From Bacteroidota bacterium (lineage in GTDB: Bacteria > Bacteroidota > Bacteroidia > Chitinophagales > Chitinophagaceae), in contig JAEYVW010000437.1 in NCBI GenBank assembly GCA_023429365.1, positions 1 to 6,406 of the forward strand: DNA of 6,406 bases. The letters are read 5' to 3'. Made by a program: the position numbers and the translations under genes. Shown here in pieces: positions 1-6,270 of the stretch (positions within the stretch are counted from its first letter, which is position 1; the number at the start of each line of letters is the position of its first letter). The notes under the pieces were generated by a model, which searched no databases, had not been told where the DNA came from, and saw only the letters and a list, made by a program, of their open reading frames with translations.

Positions 1-18
1 GTTTTTCCAGCGGTGCAT
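1..18 (-). CDS. Possible start of a fifth gene, cut by the window edge
   Basis: On the minus strand an ATG at 18-16 opens a frame reading MHRWKN that stays open to the window edge. It begins 4 bases after the stop codon of the preceding gene (23-25), the spacing expected for the next member of a tightly packed operon. Only six codons are visible, so no product can be named and the ATG could be chance. The tight junction upstream (a 4-base overlap between the two preceding genes) makes a further co-transcribed gene reasonable. Confidence 0.3.
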
Positions 19-22
19 GGGT

Positions 23-808
23 TCAATATACTTTTATTTCGTCAATGAACAACCAGCCATGCTGGCCTTTACCCGAATGCCATTCAGGTATTTTTTTAAC
101 GGTATGAAATACGAGCTTCAGTTTGTCTGTATTTATTTTACCCGCCGGTTTTATTTCAAGCACCTTGCATTGCTTGGGGCCAGGCTCCTGGTGGGAGAAT
201 GTTTTTTCAGCTGCCGGGAGATATTTTTTCTTTGACGCATCGAAATAATAAGCTTCCACCCGCTCGGGTAAAAAGATCCAGCTATTTTCATCCTGCAGCA
301 GGTTGATCAGGATATTTTCTATTTTTTCTTTTTTGTCCAGTTCGATATCCACGGTCACGGTATCACTATCGAACCCAACCCAGCTGCCGGACCGGTAATT
401 GGTAATCCCGCCGATATTGTCGTTGAGCAGGTCCGGACTGCTGCCCGAATATGATTCATTAGGTTTGGAATACCTGGCAGCCCGGATTGGCTTGCCATCT
501 TTGATGAATGTAGCTGTAACAGTTTCAGATGGCAGGTAATCATTGCCAAAAGCCCTTGCTTTTACAGTTGTTCTTTTATTGATGCTTACTGATCCGGAAT
601 AAAGAAGATCATTTTCAGTCGGCTCCTTTCCGTCAAGTGTGTACCGGACTTCAGCGCCGGGCTGATTGAAGATCACTTCAAAACTCGTTTTGCCCGCGAA
701 AAATCCCGAGGGATACTTTAACATCGGTGGGGCCAGTTGAAATTTTTCCTGTGCCAGACATACCTGCGAAATTAAAAGGAGAGCATGCATTAAAACGTAT
801 CTCATCAT
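23..808 (-). CDS. Secreted protein with chitobiase-type C-terminal domain plus F5/8-type C (discoidin-like) domain
   Basis: A 261-residue exported protein made only of binding-type modules, with no catalytic domain visible. Residues 1-19 are a Sec signal peptide (hydrophobic ALLLISQVCLA, likely cut before QEKF). Residues about 35-102 match the chitobiase/hexosaminidase C-terminal fold (Fn3-like): EVRYTLDGKEPT at 53-64, LLYSGSVSI at 68-76, then TVKARAF and PSETVTATF. Residues about 105-261 look like an F5/8-type C domain: PDLLNDNIGG, GSWVGF, a VTVDIELDKKEKIENI strand, WIFLPERVEAY, and the closing HGWLFIDEIKVY. The same module pair follows the catalytic domain in many Bacteroidota GH20 hexosaminidases and other glycosidases; here it stands alone. 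The role is probably glycan binding (inference). Its ATG (806-808) overlaps the TGA of the upstream propeller gene, so translation is likely coupled. A second Met follows immediately at 805 and is an equally possible start. Confidence 0.85.
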   Translation of the reverse strand: MMRYVLMHALLLISQVCLAQEKFQLAPPMLKYPSGFFAGKTSFEVIFNQPGAEVRYTLDGKEPTENDLLYSGSVSINKRTTVKARAFGNDYLPSETVTATFIKDGKPIRAARYSKPNESYSGSSPDLLNDNIGGITNYRSGSWVGFDSDTVTVDIELDKKEKIENILINLLQDENSWIFLPERVEAYYFDASKKKYLPAAEKTFSHQEPGPKQCKVLEIKPAGKINTDKLKLVFHTVKKIPEWHSGKGQHGWLFIDEIKVY

Positions 809-1836
809 ACAGGCGAAAGTTTATAAGGATATACCCGGCCGGAATTCCATTGCGCTACATAGAGATTTTCATCGTCATCAATACATACATCATGCGGGTA
901 TTGAAATGCGCGGATCGTCTGGTACATTTCTTCCGGTGTATTGCCGGTATAAGCGGGCAGGTTGCCGGCAAGATTTGACACTACTTTATAAGATTTGTCA
1001 AGGATCAACACAAAACCGGATTTTTCATCAAGCCTTGCATTGGTTTGTAAAACGGCTACATATAAATAATCACCCTTAATCACCGGGCGACAAACCCAGG
1101 CGCCGGGCAATGGGATGGTATCAATATATGCTCCATCCATCGTATATCGCTTGAATGCATTCTGCACCCTGGATGTCACGATCAGGCAGGGATTATTTTT
1201 ATCACGGTTGTCGATACAGATGCCGTGAGTATTTACAACGTATTGATCACCTTCGCCACGTCCTGCAAAATGTCGAATATAGCGGCCGCTATGATCGTAC
1301 TGTATCACGAAATCTTTTCCATACCCGTCGGCCACATATATATCTCCGTTGGGAGCGATGATGGTTTCAGTGGGGACGTATTCTTCGGATTTTGAATATT
1401 GACCTGTTTCTTTGGGATAATCTAATACCATCAATACTTTTCCATCAACGGTTGTCTTGATCACCTGGTGACGATCATTATCGCAAATAAATAAAACATC
1501 ATCACCGTTTTCGTTAAAAAGAGTCAGGCCATGCGCACCGGGATACTCATGTCCCCAGTTACTAAGCAGTTTACCACTCCTGTCATAGATCAATACATTG
1601 TTTTTGGTCTCATTGGTAAGTAAAATGATACGACCAAGTTTGTCCTGCACCATTTCATGGCAGTCTTTTACCGGGAAACGGGCCGCATCCGCCTGGCTCC
1701 ATTTTGTGTTGATGCGATAACGTTTATTATTATGCCCGAGTATGGTCTCCGGTTTAGCGCCACGCAGGATGTTAGGTGCGCAAAATAATGCTGTGGCAGC
1801 AATCGAAGTTTGTTTTATGAATTGTTTTCGATTCAT
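805..1836 (-). CDS. NHL-repeat six-bladed beta-propeller protein with Tat-like signal
   Basis: A 343-residue exported beta-propeller. The N-terminus MNRKQFIKQTSIAATALF resembles a twin-arginine signal but has R3-K4 in place of RR; a hydrophobic stretch follows to about residue 20, and mature protein probably starts near 26-30. NHL-like blades can be seen at about 58-95, 100-136, 155-192, 202-241, roughly 245-290 (weak) and 312-340. They show the usual 'G.iyv.D....vi.yd..G' pattern, for example NGDIYVADGYGKDFVIQYD and ENLYVAQWNSGRVYPY. Several blades open with a histidine (H60, H103, H204, H315), as in peptidyl-hydroxyglycine lyase-type propellers; a metal site is possible but unproven. The product could be a lyase-like enzyme or a scaffold. 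The start is supported by the signal sequence. The stop overlaps the next gene by 4 bases, so the two are probably one transcription unit. A 187-base gap with repeats separates it from DUF1501. Confidence 0.87.
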   Translation of the reverse strand: MNRKQFIKQTSIAATALFCAPNILRGAKPETILGHNNKRYRINTKWSQADAARFPVKDCHEMVQDKLGRIILLTNETKNNVLIYDRSGKLLSNWGHEYPGAHGLTLFNENGDDVLFICDNDRHQVIKTTVDGKVLMVLDYPKETGQYSKSEEYVPTETIIAPNGDIYVADGYGKDFVIQYDHSGRYIRHFAGRGEGDQYVVNTHGICIDNRDKNNPCLIVTSRVQNAFKRYTMDGAYIDTIPLPGAWVCRPVIKGDYLYVAVLQTNARLDEKSGFVLILDKSYKVVSNLAGNLPAYTGNTPEEMYQTIRAFQYPHDVCIDDDENLYVAQWNSGRVYPYKLSPV

Positions 1837-1857
1837 TGATAAAGATTGACCAATTAC

Positions 1858-1876
1858 TTGCCGGGAAGGCGGGAAG
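1858..1876. repeat. Fragment of the 91-bp palindromic repeat family
   Basis: The 19 bases TTGCCGGGAAGGCGGGAAG match the left arm of the tandem repeat units at 3495-3520 and 3586-3612, apart from a missing internal GGGAGGC-like step. No right arm is obvious downstream, so this is a decayed or partial copy. It lies 22 bases upstream of the propeller gene start, within that gene's leader. Confidence 0.6.
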
Positions 1877-1986
1877 ATGGAAAGAAAGCTTTATTTGTTA
1901 AACACTCCTTCACACTTTATATTTCTAAGTTAAGAAGTCGGGATAAAATGCCTATCAATTGGTTTTTTACCCAGCAGATTCCCAGG

Positions 1987-2005
1987 TCTCCCCCTTAGGG
2001 GGAGA
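1987..2005. repeat. Strong GC-rich hairpin of a dispersed-repeat type
   Basis: TCTCCCCC (1987-1994), a TTA loop and GGGGGAGA (1998-2005) form a perfect 8-bp stem. It is followed by TTTAGAGGGGGCTCC, which could pair alternatively with the C-run. It starts 18 bases beyond the DUF1501 stop. On the minus strand no T-run follows the stem (next bases CCTGGGAATC), so it is not a standard intrinsic terminator. From memory, very similar C5-TTA-G5 elements recur between genes in Bacteroidota; this could not be checked here. It may protect or attenuate the transcript. Confidence 0.6.
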
Positions 2006-2023
2006 TTTAGAGGGGGCTCCTTC

Positions 2024-3469
2024 CTATGCAATCAACCCTTTCACCACTTCACCCGACACATCGGTAAGCCTGTATCTTCTTCCAAGGTGTTTATACGTAA
2101 GCTGTTCATGATTCATTCCCATCAGGTGTAAAATGGTAGCATGGAAATCGTGTACGTGCACGGGGTCTTGTGCAATATTGTATCCGAACTCATCCGTTTC
2201 TCCATACACGCCGGGTCGTACGCCACCGCCTGCCATCCACACTGTAAAGCAACGCGGGTGGTGGTCGCGGCCATAATTGTCTTTGGTCAATACACCCTGG
2301 CAATAATTGGTGCGGCCAAATTCACCGCCCCAGATCACCAGCGTTTCATCAAGCAAACCTCTCTGTTTAAGGTCGGTGATCAATGCCGCGGAAGACTGGT
2401 CTACATCTTTACATTGTCCTATGATCTGACCGGGCAGATTATCATGTCCATCCCAGCCCTGGTGATAGAGTTGCACAAAGCGAACACCATTCTCAGAAAG
2501 TTTTCTTGCCAGCAGGCAATTGGCGGCATAGGTGCCGGGGGTTAAACAATCGGGTCCGTATAATTTGATAATATCTTCCGGCTCTTTCGACAGATCGGTA
2601 ATATCGGGCACGGATGTTTGCATGCGATACGCCATTTCATATTGCTGCACTTTGGCATTGATCTCGGGATCACCAAATTCTTCATACGATGCCTGGTTCA
2701 GTGCGGCCAGTTTGTCGAGCATCTTCCTCCTGTCCGCCTGGTCGATGCCTTCGGGGTTGTTGAGGTATAACACAGGATTTTCACCGCTGCTAAATTGCAC
2801 ACCCTGGTGAATAGAATCCAGGAAACCATTTGTCCACAATTTGGAATAAACGCCCTGCCCATTACCCTTGCCTTTTGAAAGCAAAACGCAGAAAGCGGGC
2901 AGGTTTTTATTTTCACTTCCAAGACCATAGCTCAGCCAGGCACCCATACTTGGCCGATTACCTACCTGCGCACCGGTTTGGAAGAAGGTTAATGCAGGAT
3001 CATGGTTGATGGCTTCCGTAAACATCGTCTTAATGATACAAAGATCATCTACGATTTTCGCTGTGTTAGGTAGCAGTTCGCTGATCCAGGCTCCGGATTG
3101 CCCGTATTGGTTGAAATTAAAAATACTTCCCGCCAACGGAAACTTGGCCTGGTTGGATGTCATGCCCGTGAGGCGCTGGCCCATACGGATGGAAGCCGGA
3201 AGGTCCTCACCATGCATTTTTTGCAGCATCGGTTTATAATCGAACAGGTCGAGTTGTGACGGCGCTCCATTCTGGAATAAATAGATGACGCGTTTAGCTT
3301 TCGGCGCAAAATGCGGCAGGCCTGTCATCAGCATTTCTTCTTCACTGCCGCCAAACAGGTCGGGTATCAGTAACGAGCCCAGTGCAACACCACCAATTCC
3401 CATTCCCAGGCGCGAAAGAAACTTCCGGCGGTTGATGTTTAAGTGGTGTTCGAGAACTTCCTTTTCCAT
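2024..3469 (-). CDS. DUF1501 protein, Tat-exported, alkaline-phosphatase-like fold
   Basis: A 481-residue protein of the DUF1501 family, full length. The N-terminus carries a clear twin-arginine motif, NRRKFLSRLG at 13-22, followed by the hydrophobic MGIGGVALGSLLI, so it should be exported folded. Family landmarks in order: FQNGAPSQLDLFDYKP at 65-80, NHDPA at 155-159, YHQGWDGHDN at 335-344, WGGEFGRT at 380-387, GRDHHP at 400-405, MAGGGVRPGVYGETDEFG at 412-429, VHVHDFHATILHLMGM near 437-452, and the C-terminal RRYRLTDVSGEVVKGL. The family belongs to the alkaline phosphatase/sulfatase superfamily; the conserved D, H and E residues (D74, D340, H342, E383, D402, H403, H440, H443) could bind metal, but no activity is established. 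The ATG is preceded by an A-rich leader (AAAAAAAATAAT), typical of Bacteroidota starts. It follows a PSD1 gene, its usual partner, across a repeat-filled 293-base gap. The stop is TAG. Confidence 0.94.
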   Translation of the reverse strand: MEKEVLEHHLNINRRKFLSRLGMGIGGVALGSLLIPDLFGGSEEEMLMTGLPHFAPKAKRVIYLFQNGAPSQLDLFDYKPMLQKMHGEDLPASIRMGQRLTGMTSNQAKFPLAGSIFNFNQYGQSGAWISELLPNTAKIVDDLCIIKTMFTEAINHDPALTFFQTGAQVGNRPSMGAWLSYGLGSENKNLPAFCVLLSKGKGNGQGVYSKLWTNGFLDSIHQGVQFSSGENPVLYLNNPEGIDQADRRKMLDKLAALNQASYEEFGDPEINAKVQQYEMAYRMQTSVPDITDLSKEPEDIIKLYGPDCLTPGTYAANCLLARKLSENGVRFVQLYHQGWDGHDNLPGQIIGQCKDVDQSSAALITDLKQRGLLDETLVIWGGEFGRTNYCQGVLTKDNYGRDHHPRCFTVWMAGGGVRPGVYGETDEFGYNIAQDPVHVHDFHATILHLMGMNHEQLTYKHLGRRYRLTDVSGEVVKGLIA

Positions 3470-3488
3470 ATTATTTTTTTTCAGATGG

Positions 3489-3580
3489 TTTTTTTTGCCG
3501 GGAAGGCGGGGAGGCGGGAAGAATGTTCACTTTTTAATACTCACCGTCTTACCGGTTCCCTGACTATCCATACCAATCCC
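3489..3580. repeat. Tandem palindromic repeat, unit 1
   Basis: First of three head-to-tail units. It opens with a T-run, then GCCGGGAAGGCGGGGAGG, and ends with CTCACCGTCTTACC followed by GGTTCCC. The left arm (3500-3513) pairs with the right arm (3540-3553) at 11 of 14 positions, with an AT-rich loop between, so the unit can fold into a long imperfect hairpin. Its T-run ends only about 20 bases upstream of the DUF1501 start codon. Confidence 0.8.
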
Positions 3581-3672
3581 TGTTTTTGCCGGGAAGGCGG
3601 GGAGTCGGGAAGAATTTTTACTTATTTATTTCCTCACCGTCTTACATCTCCTTGTCTATCCACTCAAGCCCC
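3581..3672. repeat. Tandem palindromic repeat, unit 2
   Basis: The best-matched copy of unit 1, offset by 91 bases at the shared TTGCCGGGAAGGCGGGGAG core (3586 versus 3495). It keeps the CGGGAAGAA step, the CTCACCGTCTTAC right arm (3634-3646) and the CTATCCA tail (3656-3662, versus 3564-3570 in unit 1). The loop differs from unit 1 more than the arms do, as expected if the paired arms are what is conserved. Confidence 0.8.
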
Positions 3673-3757
3673 TTTTTTACCGATAGCTACCGAGACGGGA
3701 AGTAAGGGAGGATTATTCACTCTCCTTACCGCCTTACCGTCTCCCCGGCTAAACCCT
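3673..3757. repeat. Tandem palindromic repeat, unit 3 (most diverged)
   Basis: Third copy, in phase with the others (T-run then ACCG at 3679, 91 bases after the matching GCCG of unit 2). The left arm is changed to ACCGATAGCTACCGAGACGG. GAGACGG (3692-3698) is complementary to CCGTCTC (3737-3743), so the hairpin is kept by different bases. The right arm CTCCTTACCGCCTTACCG is the fullest in the array. It ends 5 bases past the PSD1 stop codon, on the downstream side. Confidence 0.72.
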
Positions 3758-3762
3758 CTATA

Positions 3763-6078
3763 TTATTTAACAATAGCTTCTTCAAGATTATAAATCGTAT
3801 TCACAACTTTCATCAATGCAGCCGACTGGTTCATATCCAGTTTTGTATTCAACGGGTATTCCCCGACTTTCAGGGTCGCGGTCGCATTCAGATTCTTTTG
3901 TGTAAACTGATCCAATTGTTCTTTGTAATATTCTGTCAGAAGCTTTAATTCCTTTTCCGATGGTTTGCGGCAAATGATCCGTCTGAATGCGGTAATGATT
4001 TTGTCATCTACCGAACTGTTTTCAGCCAATAAGTTTTGCGCCAATACCCGTGATGCTTCCAACACAGCCGGATCGTTCATCATGATCAAAGCCTGTAGCG
4101 GAGTATTGGTTTGTAATCTTTTCACTTCACACTGGTCGCGGTTGCTGGCATCGAACATGATCATATTAGGTGGCGGCACAGTGAGTTTGATAAAATTATA
4201 AAGCCCGCGGCGGTACAACGCATCCTCGTGATCCTGTTTATAAGTAGCCAGTACACCACGACCTGAAGATGCCAGTTCCCAGATGCCCTTAGGCTGGTAA
4301 GGTTTCACACTCGGTCCCCCAATCGTTTTTATCAATAGCCCGCTGCTGGCGAGATAGAGGTCACGCACAAACTCGGCTTTCAGTCTTTGCCTGGGCGAAC
4401 GTGAGAGGTAAATATTTTCGGGATCCTTCTTCAGTTGCTCTTCAGATACTTTGGCTGATTGGCGGTAGGTAGCACTCATCACCAGTTGTTTTACCAGTCT
4501 TTTGATATCCCATCCGTTTTCCATAAAGTCCACTGCGAGCCAGTCAAGCAGTTCGGGGTGTGAAGGAAGTTCGCCCTGCATGCCGAAATCACCGGAGGTT
4601 TTTACGAGCCCACGTCCAAATAGCTCCTGCCATATTTGATTAACAAATACGCGTGCTGTTAGCGGATTCTTTTTATCGACGGTCCATTGTGCCAGTCCCA
4701 GGCGGTTGCGATCATACTTCGTGGTATCAAATTCCATCACGGCTTTTACCGCTTCAGGTTTCACTTCTTTTCCCGGCTGATCATAAGCGCCGCGTATCAG
4801 CAGGTATGTTTTACGCAACGAGTCACGTTCACCCATCACCGAAACGGTGAGAGCGGATGTGTCTTTGGAATTGATAAATGACAAAATATCTTTCCGGTCT
4901 TGCGAACTGATAGCCAGGATCGGGTTTTTAGCAGGTTTCGATACGCTTACATCTCCTTCGTAGCCCACTTCTTTTGTATTGTTGAAGAATGCCAGCAGCG
5001 AAAAATAGTCTTCCTGCGAAAAAGGATCGTACTTATGATCATGGCATTGGGCACATTCCATAGTGATGCCCAGCAATCCTTTGCTATAGGTCTTTGTTTT
5101 GTCGAGTAAATATTCCACCCGGTACTCTTCGTCGATCACACCACCTTCCTCCGTGTATTTATGATTGCGGAAAAAACCGGTGGCGAGGATTTTTTCCTTG
5201 TCGGCATCGGGCAACATATCACCGGCGATCTGCCAGACCAGGAATTTATCGTAAGGAATATTTTTATTAAAAGCATGGATCACCCAGTCGCGCCAGGGCC
5301 ATTGGGTTCGAATATTATCATCCTGGTAACCGTAGCTGTCGGCATAGCGGGCCACATCCAGCCAGTGCACGGCCATCTTTTCACCGTATTGTGGTGTTTT
5401 CAATAAAGCGTCCACCATTTTTTCATAGGCGTCAGGTGATTTATCGGCAAGGAACCGGTCCATCATTTCCACGGATGGAGGCAGGCCGGTAATATCCAGG
5501 CAAACTCTTTTCAGTAGTCGCTCTTTGTCGGCTTCTTCATTAGGTTGAAGGCCTTTTTCATTTTGTTTGTCGAGGATAAAATGGTCGATCTCGTTTTTTA
5601 CCCAGCTCTTATTTTTTACATCAGGAACTTCTGATTTTTCCGGTGTGATAAATGCCCAGTGAGATTCATATTTGCCACCCTGTTGGATCCATTTTTTGAA
5701 AAGCTTTACTTCATAGTCGCTAAGCGCACCTAGGTGAGAGTCGGGTGTCGGCATGATATAAGCGGTATCATCGGTTGATATCCTTTTGAATAATTCTGAC
5801 TCTTCCGGTTTGCCCGGCACGATGGCAAATGCACCCGGTGTTTCCTTTAGTGGAGCATATGCACTGTCGGCAATGTCGAGCTGGAGACCGGCCTGGCGGT
5901 GACTACCGTCGGGTCCATGGCATTTAAAACATTTGTCGGAAAGTATGGGGCGTATATGAAAATTGTAGCTGATGGTTTTGGGTACTGCGGGATCATTGCT
6001 GTTATTATTAAAACAGGAAACCAGGAGTACCCCGGTGGCAACAACAAGACATACACAGGCAACTAATCGTCCTTTCAT
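3763..6078 (-). CDS. PSD1 / planctomycete cytochrome c domain lipoprotein (PSCyt1-PSCyt2-PSD1)
   Basis: A 771-residue envelope protein with the full PSCyt1 (DUF1588-like naming aside, Pfam 'planctomycete cytochrome c'), DUF1549 (PSCyt2) and DUF1553 (PSD1) layout. The signal ends in a lipobox, VLLVSC with Cys22, so it is probably a lipoprotein. PSCyt1 (about 40-143) has the heme c site CFKCH (50-54), the IVPGKPEESELFKRI stretch, a candidate axial Met109 in YIMP, and HWAF (140-143). PSCyt2 (about 155-365) has RLLKRVCLDITGLPP, HWLDVARYADSYGYQ and a second CxxCH in ECAQCHDHKYDP (341-352). The YLLIRGAYDQPGKEVKP linker (425-441) leads into PSD1 (about 459-730): NPLTARVFVNQIWQELFG, PSHPELLDWLA, and TVPPPNMIMFDASNRDQC with TNTPLQALIMMNDP. 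The family's role is unknown; cytochrome-linked redox chemistry is inferred from the heme sites. Large sugar-binding inserts seen in many planctomycete relatives are absent. The ATG at 6078 is fixed by the lipoprotein signal. No Shine-Dalgarno is seen. Confidence 0.95.
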   Translation of the reverse strand: MKGRLVACVCLVVATGVLLVSCFNNNSNDPAVPKTISYNFHIRPILSDKCFKCHGPDGSHRQAGLQLDIADSAYAPLKETPGAFAIVPGKPEESELFKRISTDDTAYIMPTPDSHLGALSDYEVKLFKKWIQQGGKYESHWAFITPEKSEVPDVKNKSWVKNEIDHFILDKQNEKGLQPNEEADKERLLKRVCLDITGLPPSVEMMDRFLADKSPDAYEKMVDALLKTPQYGEKMAVHWLDVARYADSYGYQDDNIRTQWPWRDWVIHAFNKNIPYDKFLVWQIAGDMLPDADKEKILATGFFRNHKYTEEGGVIDEEYRVEYLLDKTKTYSKGLLGITMECAQCHDHKYDPFSQEDYFSLLAFFNNTKEVGYEGDVSVSKPAKNPILAISSQDRKDILSFINSKDTSALTVSVMGERDSLRKTYLLIRGAYDQPGKEVKPEAVKAVMEFDTTKYDRNRLGLAQWTVDKKNPLTARVFVNQIWQELFGRGLVKTSGDFGMQGELPSHPELLDWLAVDFMENGWDIKRLVKQLVMSATYRQSAKVSEEQLKKDPENIYLSRSPRQRLKAEFVRDLYLASSGLLIKTIGGPSVKPYQPKGIWELASSGRGVLATYKQDHEDALYRRGLYNFIKLTVPPPNMIMFDASNRDQCEVKRLQTNTPLQALIMMNDPAVLEASRVLAQNLLAENSSVDDKIITAFRRIICRKPSEKELKLLTEYYKEQLDQFTQKNLNATATLKVGEYPLNTKLDMNQSAALMKVVNTIYNLEEAIVK

Positions 6079-6182
6079 GAAACAGGCAATATTGAACTCG
6101 AAAGTTACTTAAATTTTATGGCTGGAAGCCACACCCGGCGGGAAATTACGGGGTTGGTTAATTCATTGATTAAATGCATAAA
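6079..6182. other. Leader and upstream region of the PSD1 gene
   Basis: This 104-base stretch holds no gene. It contains a small hairpin TGGCT-GGA-AGCCA (6119-6131) and a GC-rich patch CACCCGGCGGG. The promoter driving the cluster should lie here or further right, but I cannot point to one with confidence: the closest match to the Bacteroidota -7 box on the minus strand is TAACTTTC (6107-6100), with no convincing -33 partner. Confidence 0.4.
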
Positions 6183-6252
6183 CCGTCCCTTCAGGACGGG
6201 TGGCCGCGAGGGGGCATTATTTAGCTACCCATAAAACGTCCCTACGGGACGT
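6183..6252. repeat. REP-like inverted hairpin pair (BIME-like element)
   Basis: Two related hairpins flank a central stem. Hairpin 1 is CCGTCC (6183-6188), loop CTTCA, GGACGG (6194-6199). Hairpin 2 is ACGTCCC (6236-6242), loop TAC, GGGACGT (6246-6252), a perfect 7-bp stem. Between them GGGTGGC (6198-6204) can pair with GCTACCC (6224-6230) using one G-T wobble. GTGG beside hairpin 1 and CTAC (complement of GTAG) near hairpin 2 recall the tetranucleotides that accompany REP hairpins recognised by RAYT transposases, although here they lie on the 3' side. On the minus strand hairpin 2 is followed by TTTTAT, so it might also end transcription arriving from the right. Confidence 0.65.
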
Positions 6253-6270
6253 AAAGGGATATGCATATTA

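Noticed and set aside
1781..1836. Lipobox in the propeller protein (ALFC)
   Set aside because: The residue before Cys is Phe, which does not fit the small residue required at that position; a Tat-like signal explains the N-terminus better.
1987..2005. Intrinsic terminator of the DUF1501 gene
   Set aside because: The stem is strong, but no T-run follows it on the minus strand.
2141..2545. Plus-strand 134-codon open frame
   Set aside because: It lies entirely inside the DUF1501 gene, which has clear family motifs throughout; the translation has no recognisable domain.
3489..3757. CRISPR-like or tandem coding repeat
   Set aside because: The units are contiguous and diverged with no unique spacers, and no frame reads through them as a plausible repeat protein.
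3443..3793. Plus-strand 116-codon open frame across the repeat array
   Set aside because: It runs through the palindromic repeats and into two real genes on the other strand; its composition is low in meaning and no start signal is convincing.
6100..6107. TAACTTTC on the minus strand as a Bacteroidota -7 promoter box for PSD1
   Set aside because: It matches 7 of 8 positions of TAnnTTTG, but no TTTG-like -33 box occurs 19-21 bases upstream, and the leader would be only about 15 bases.
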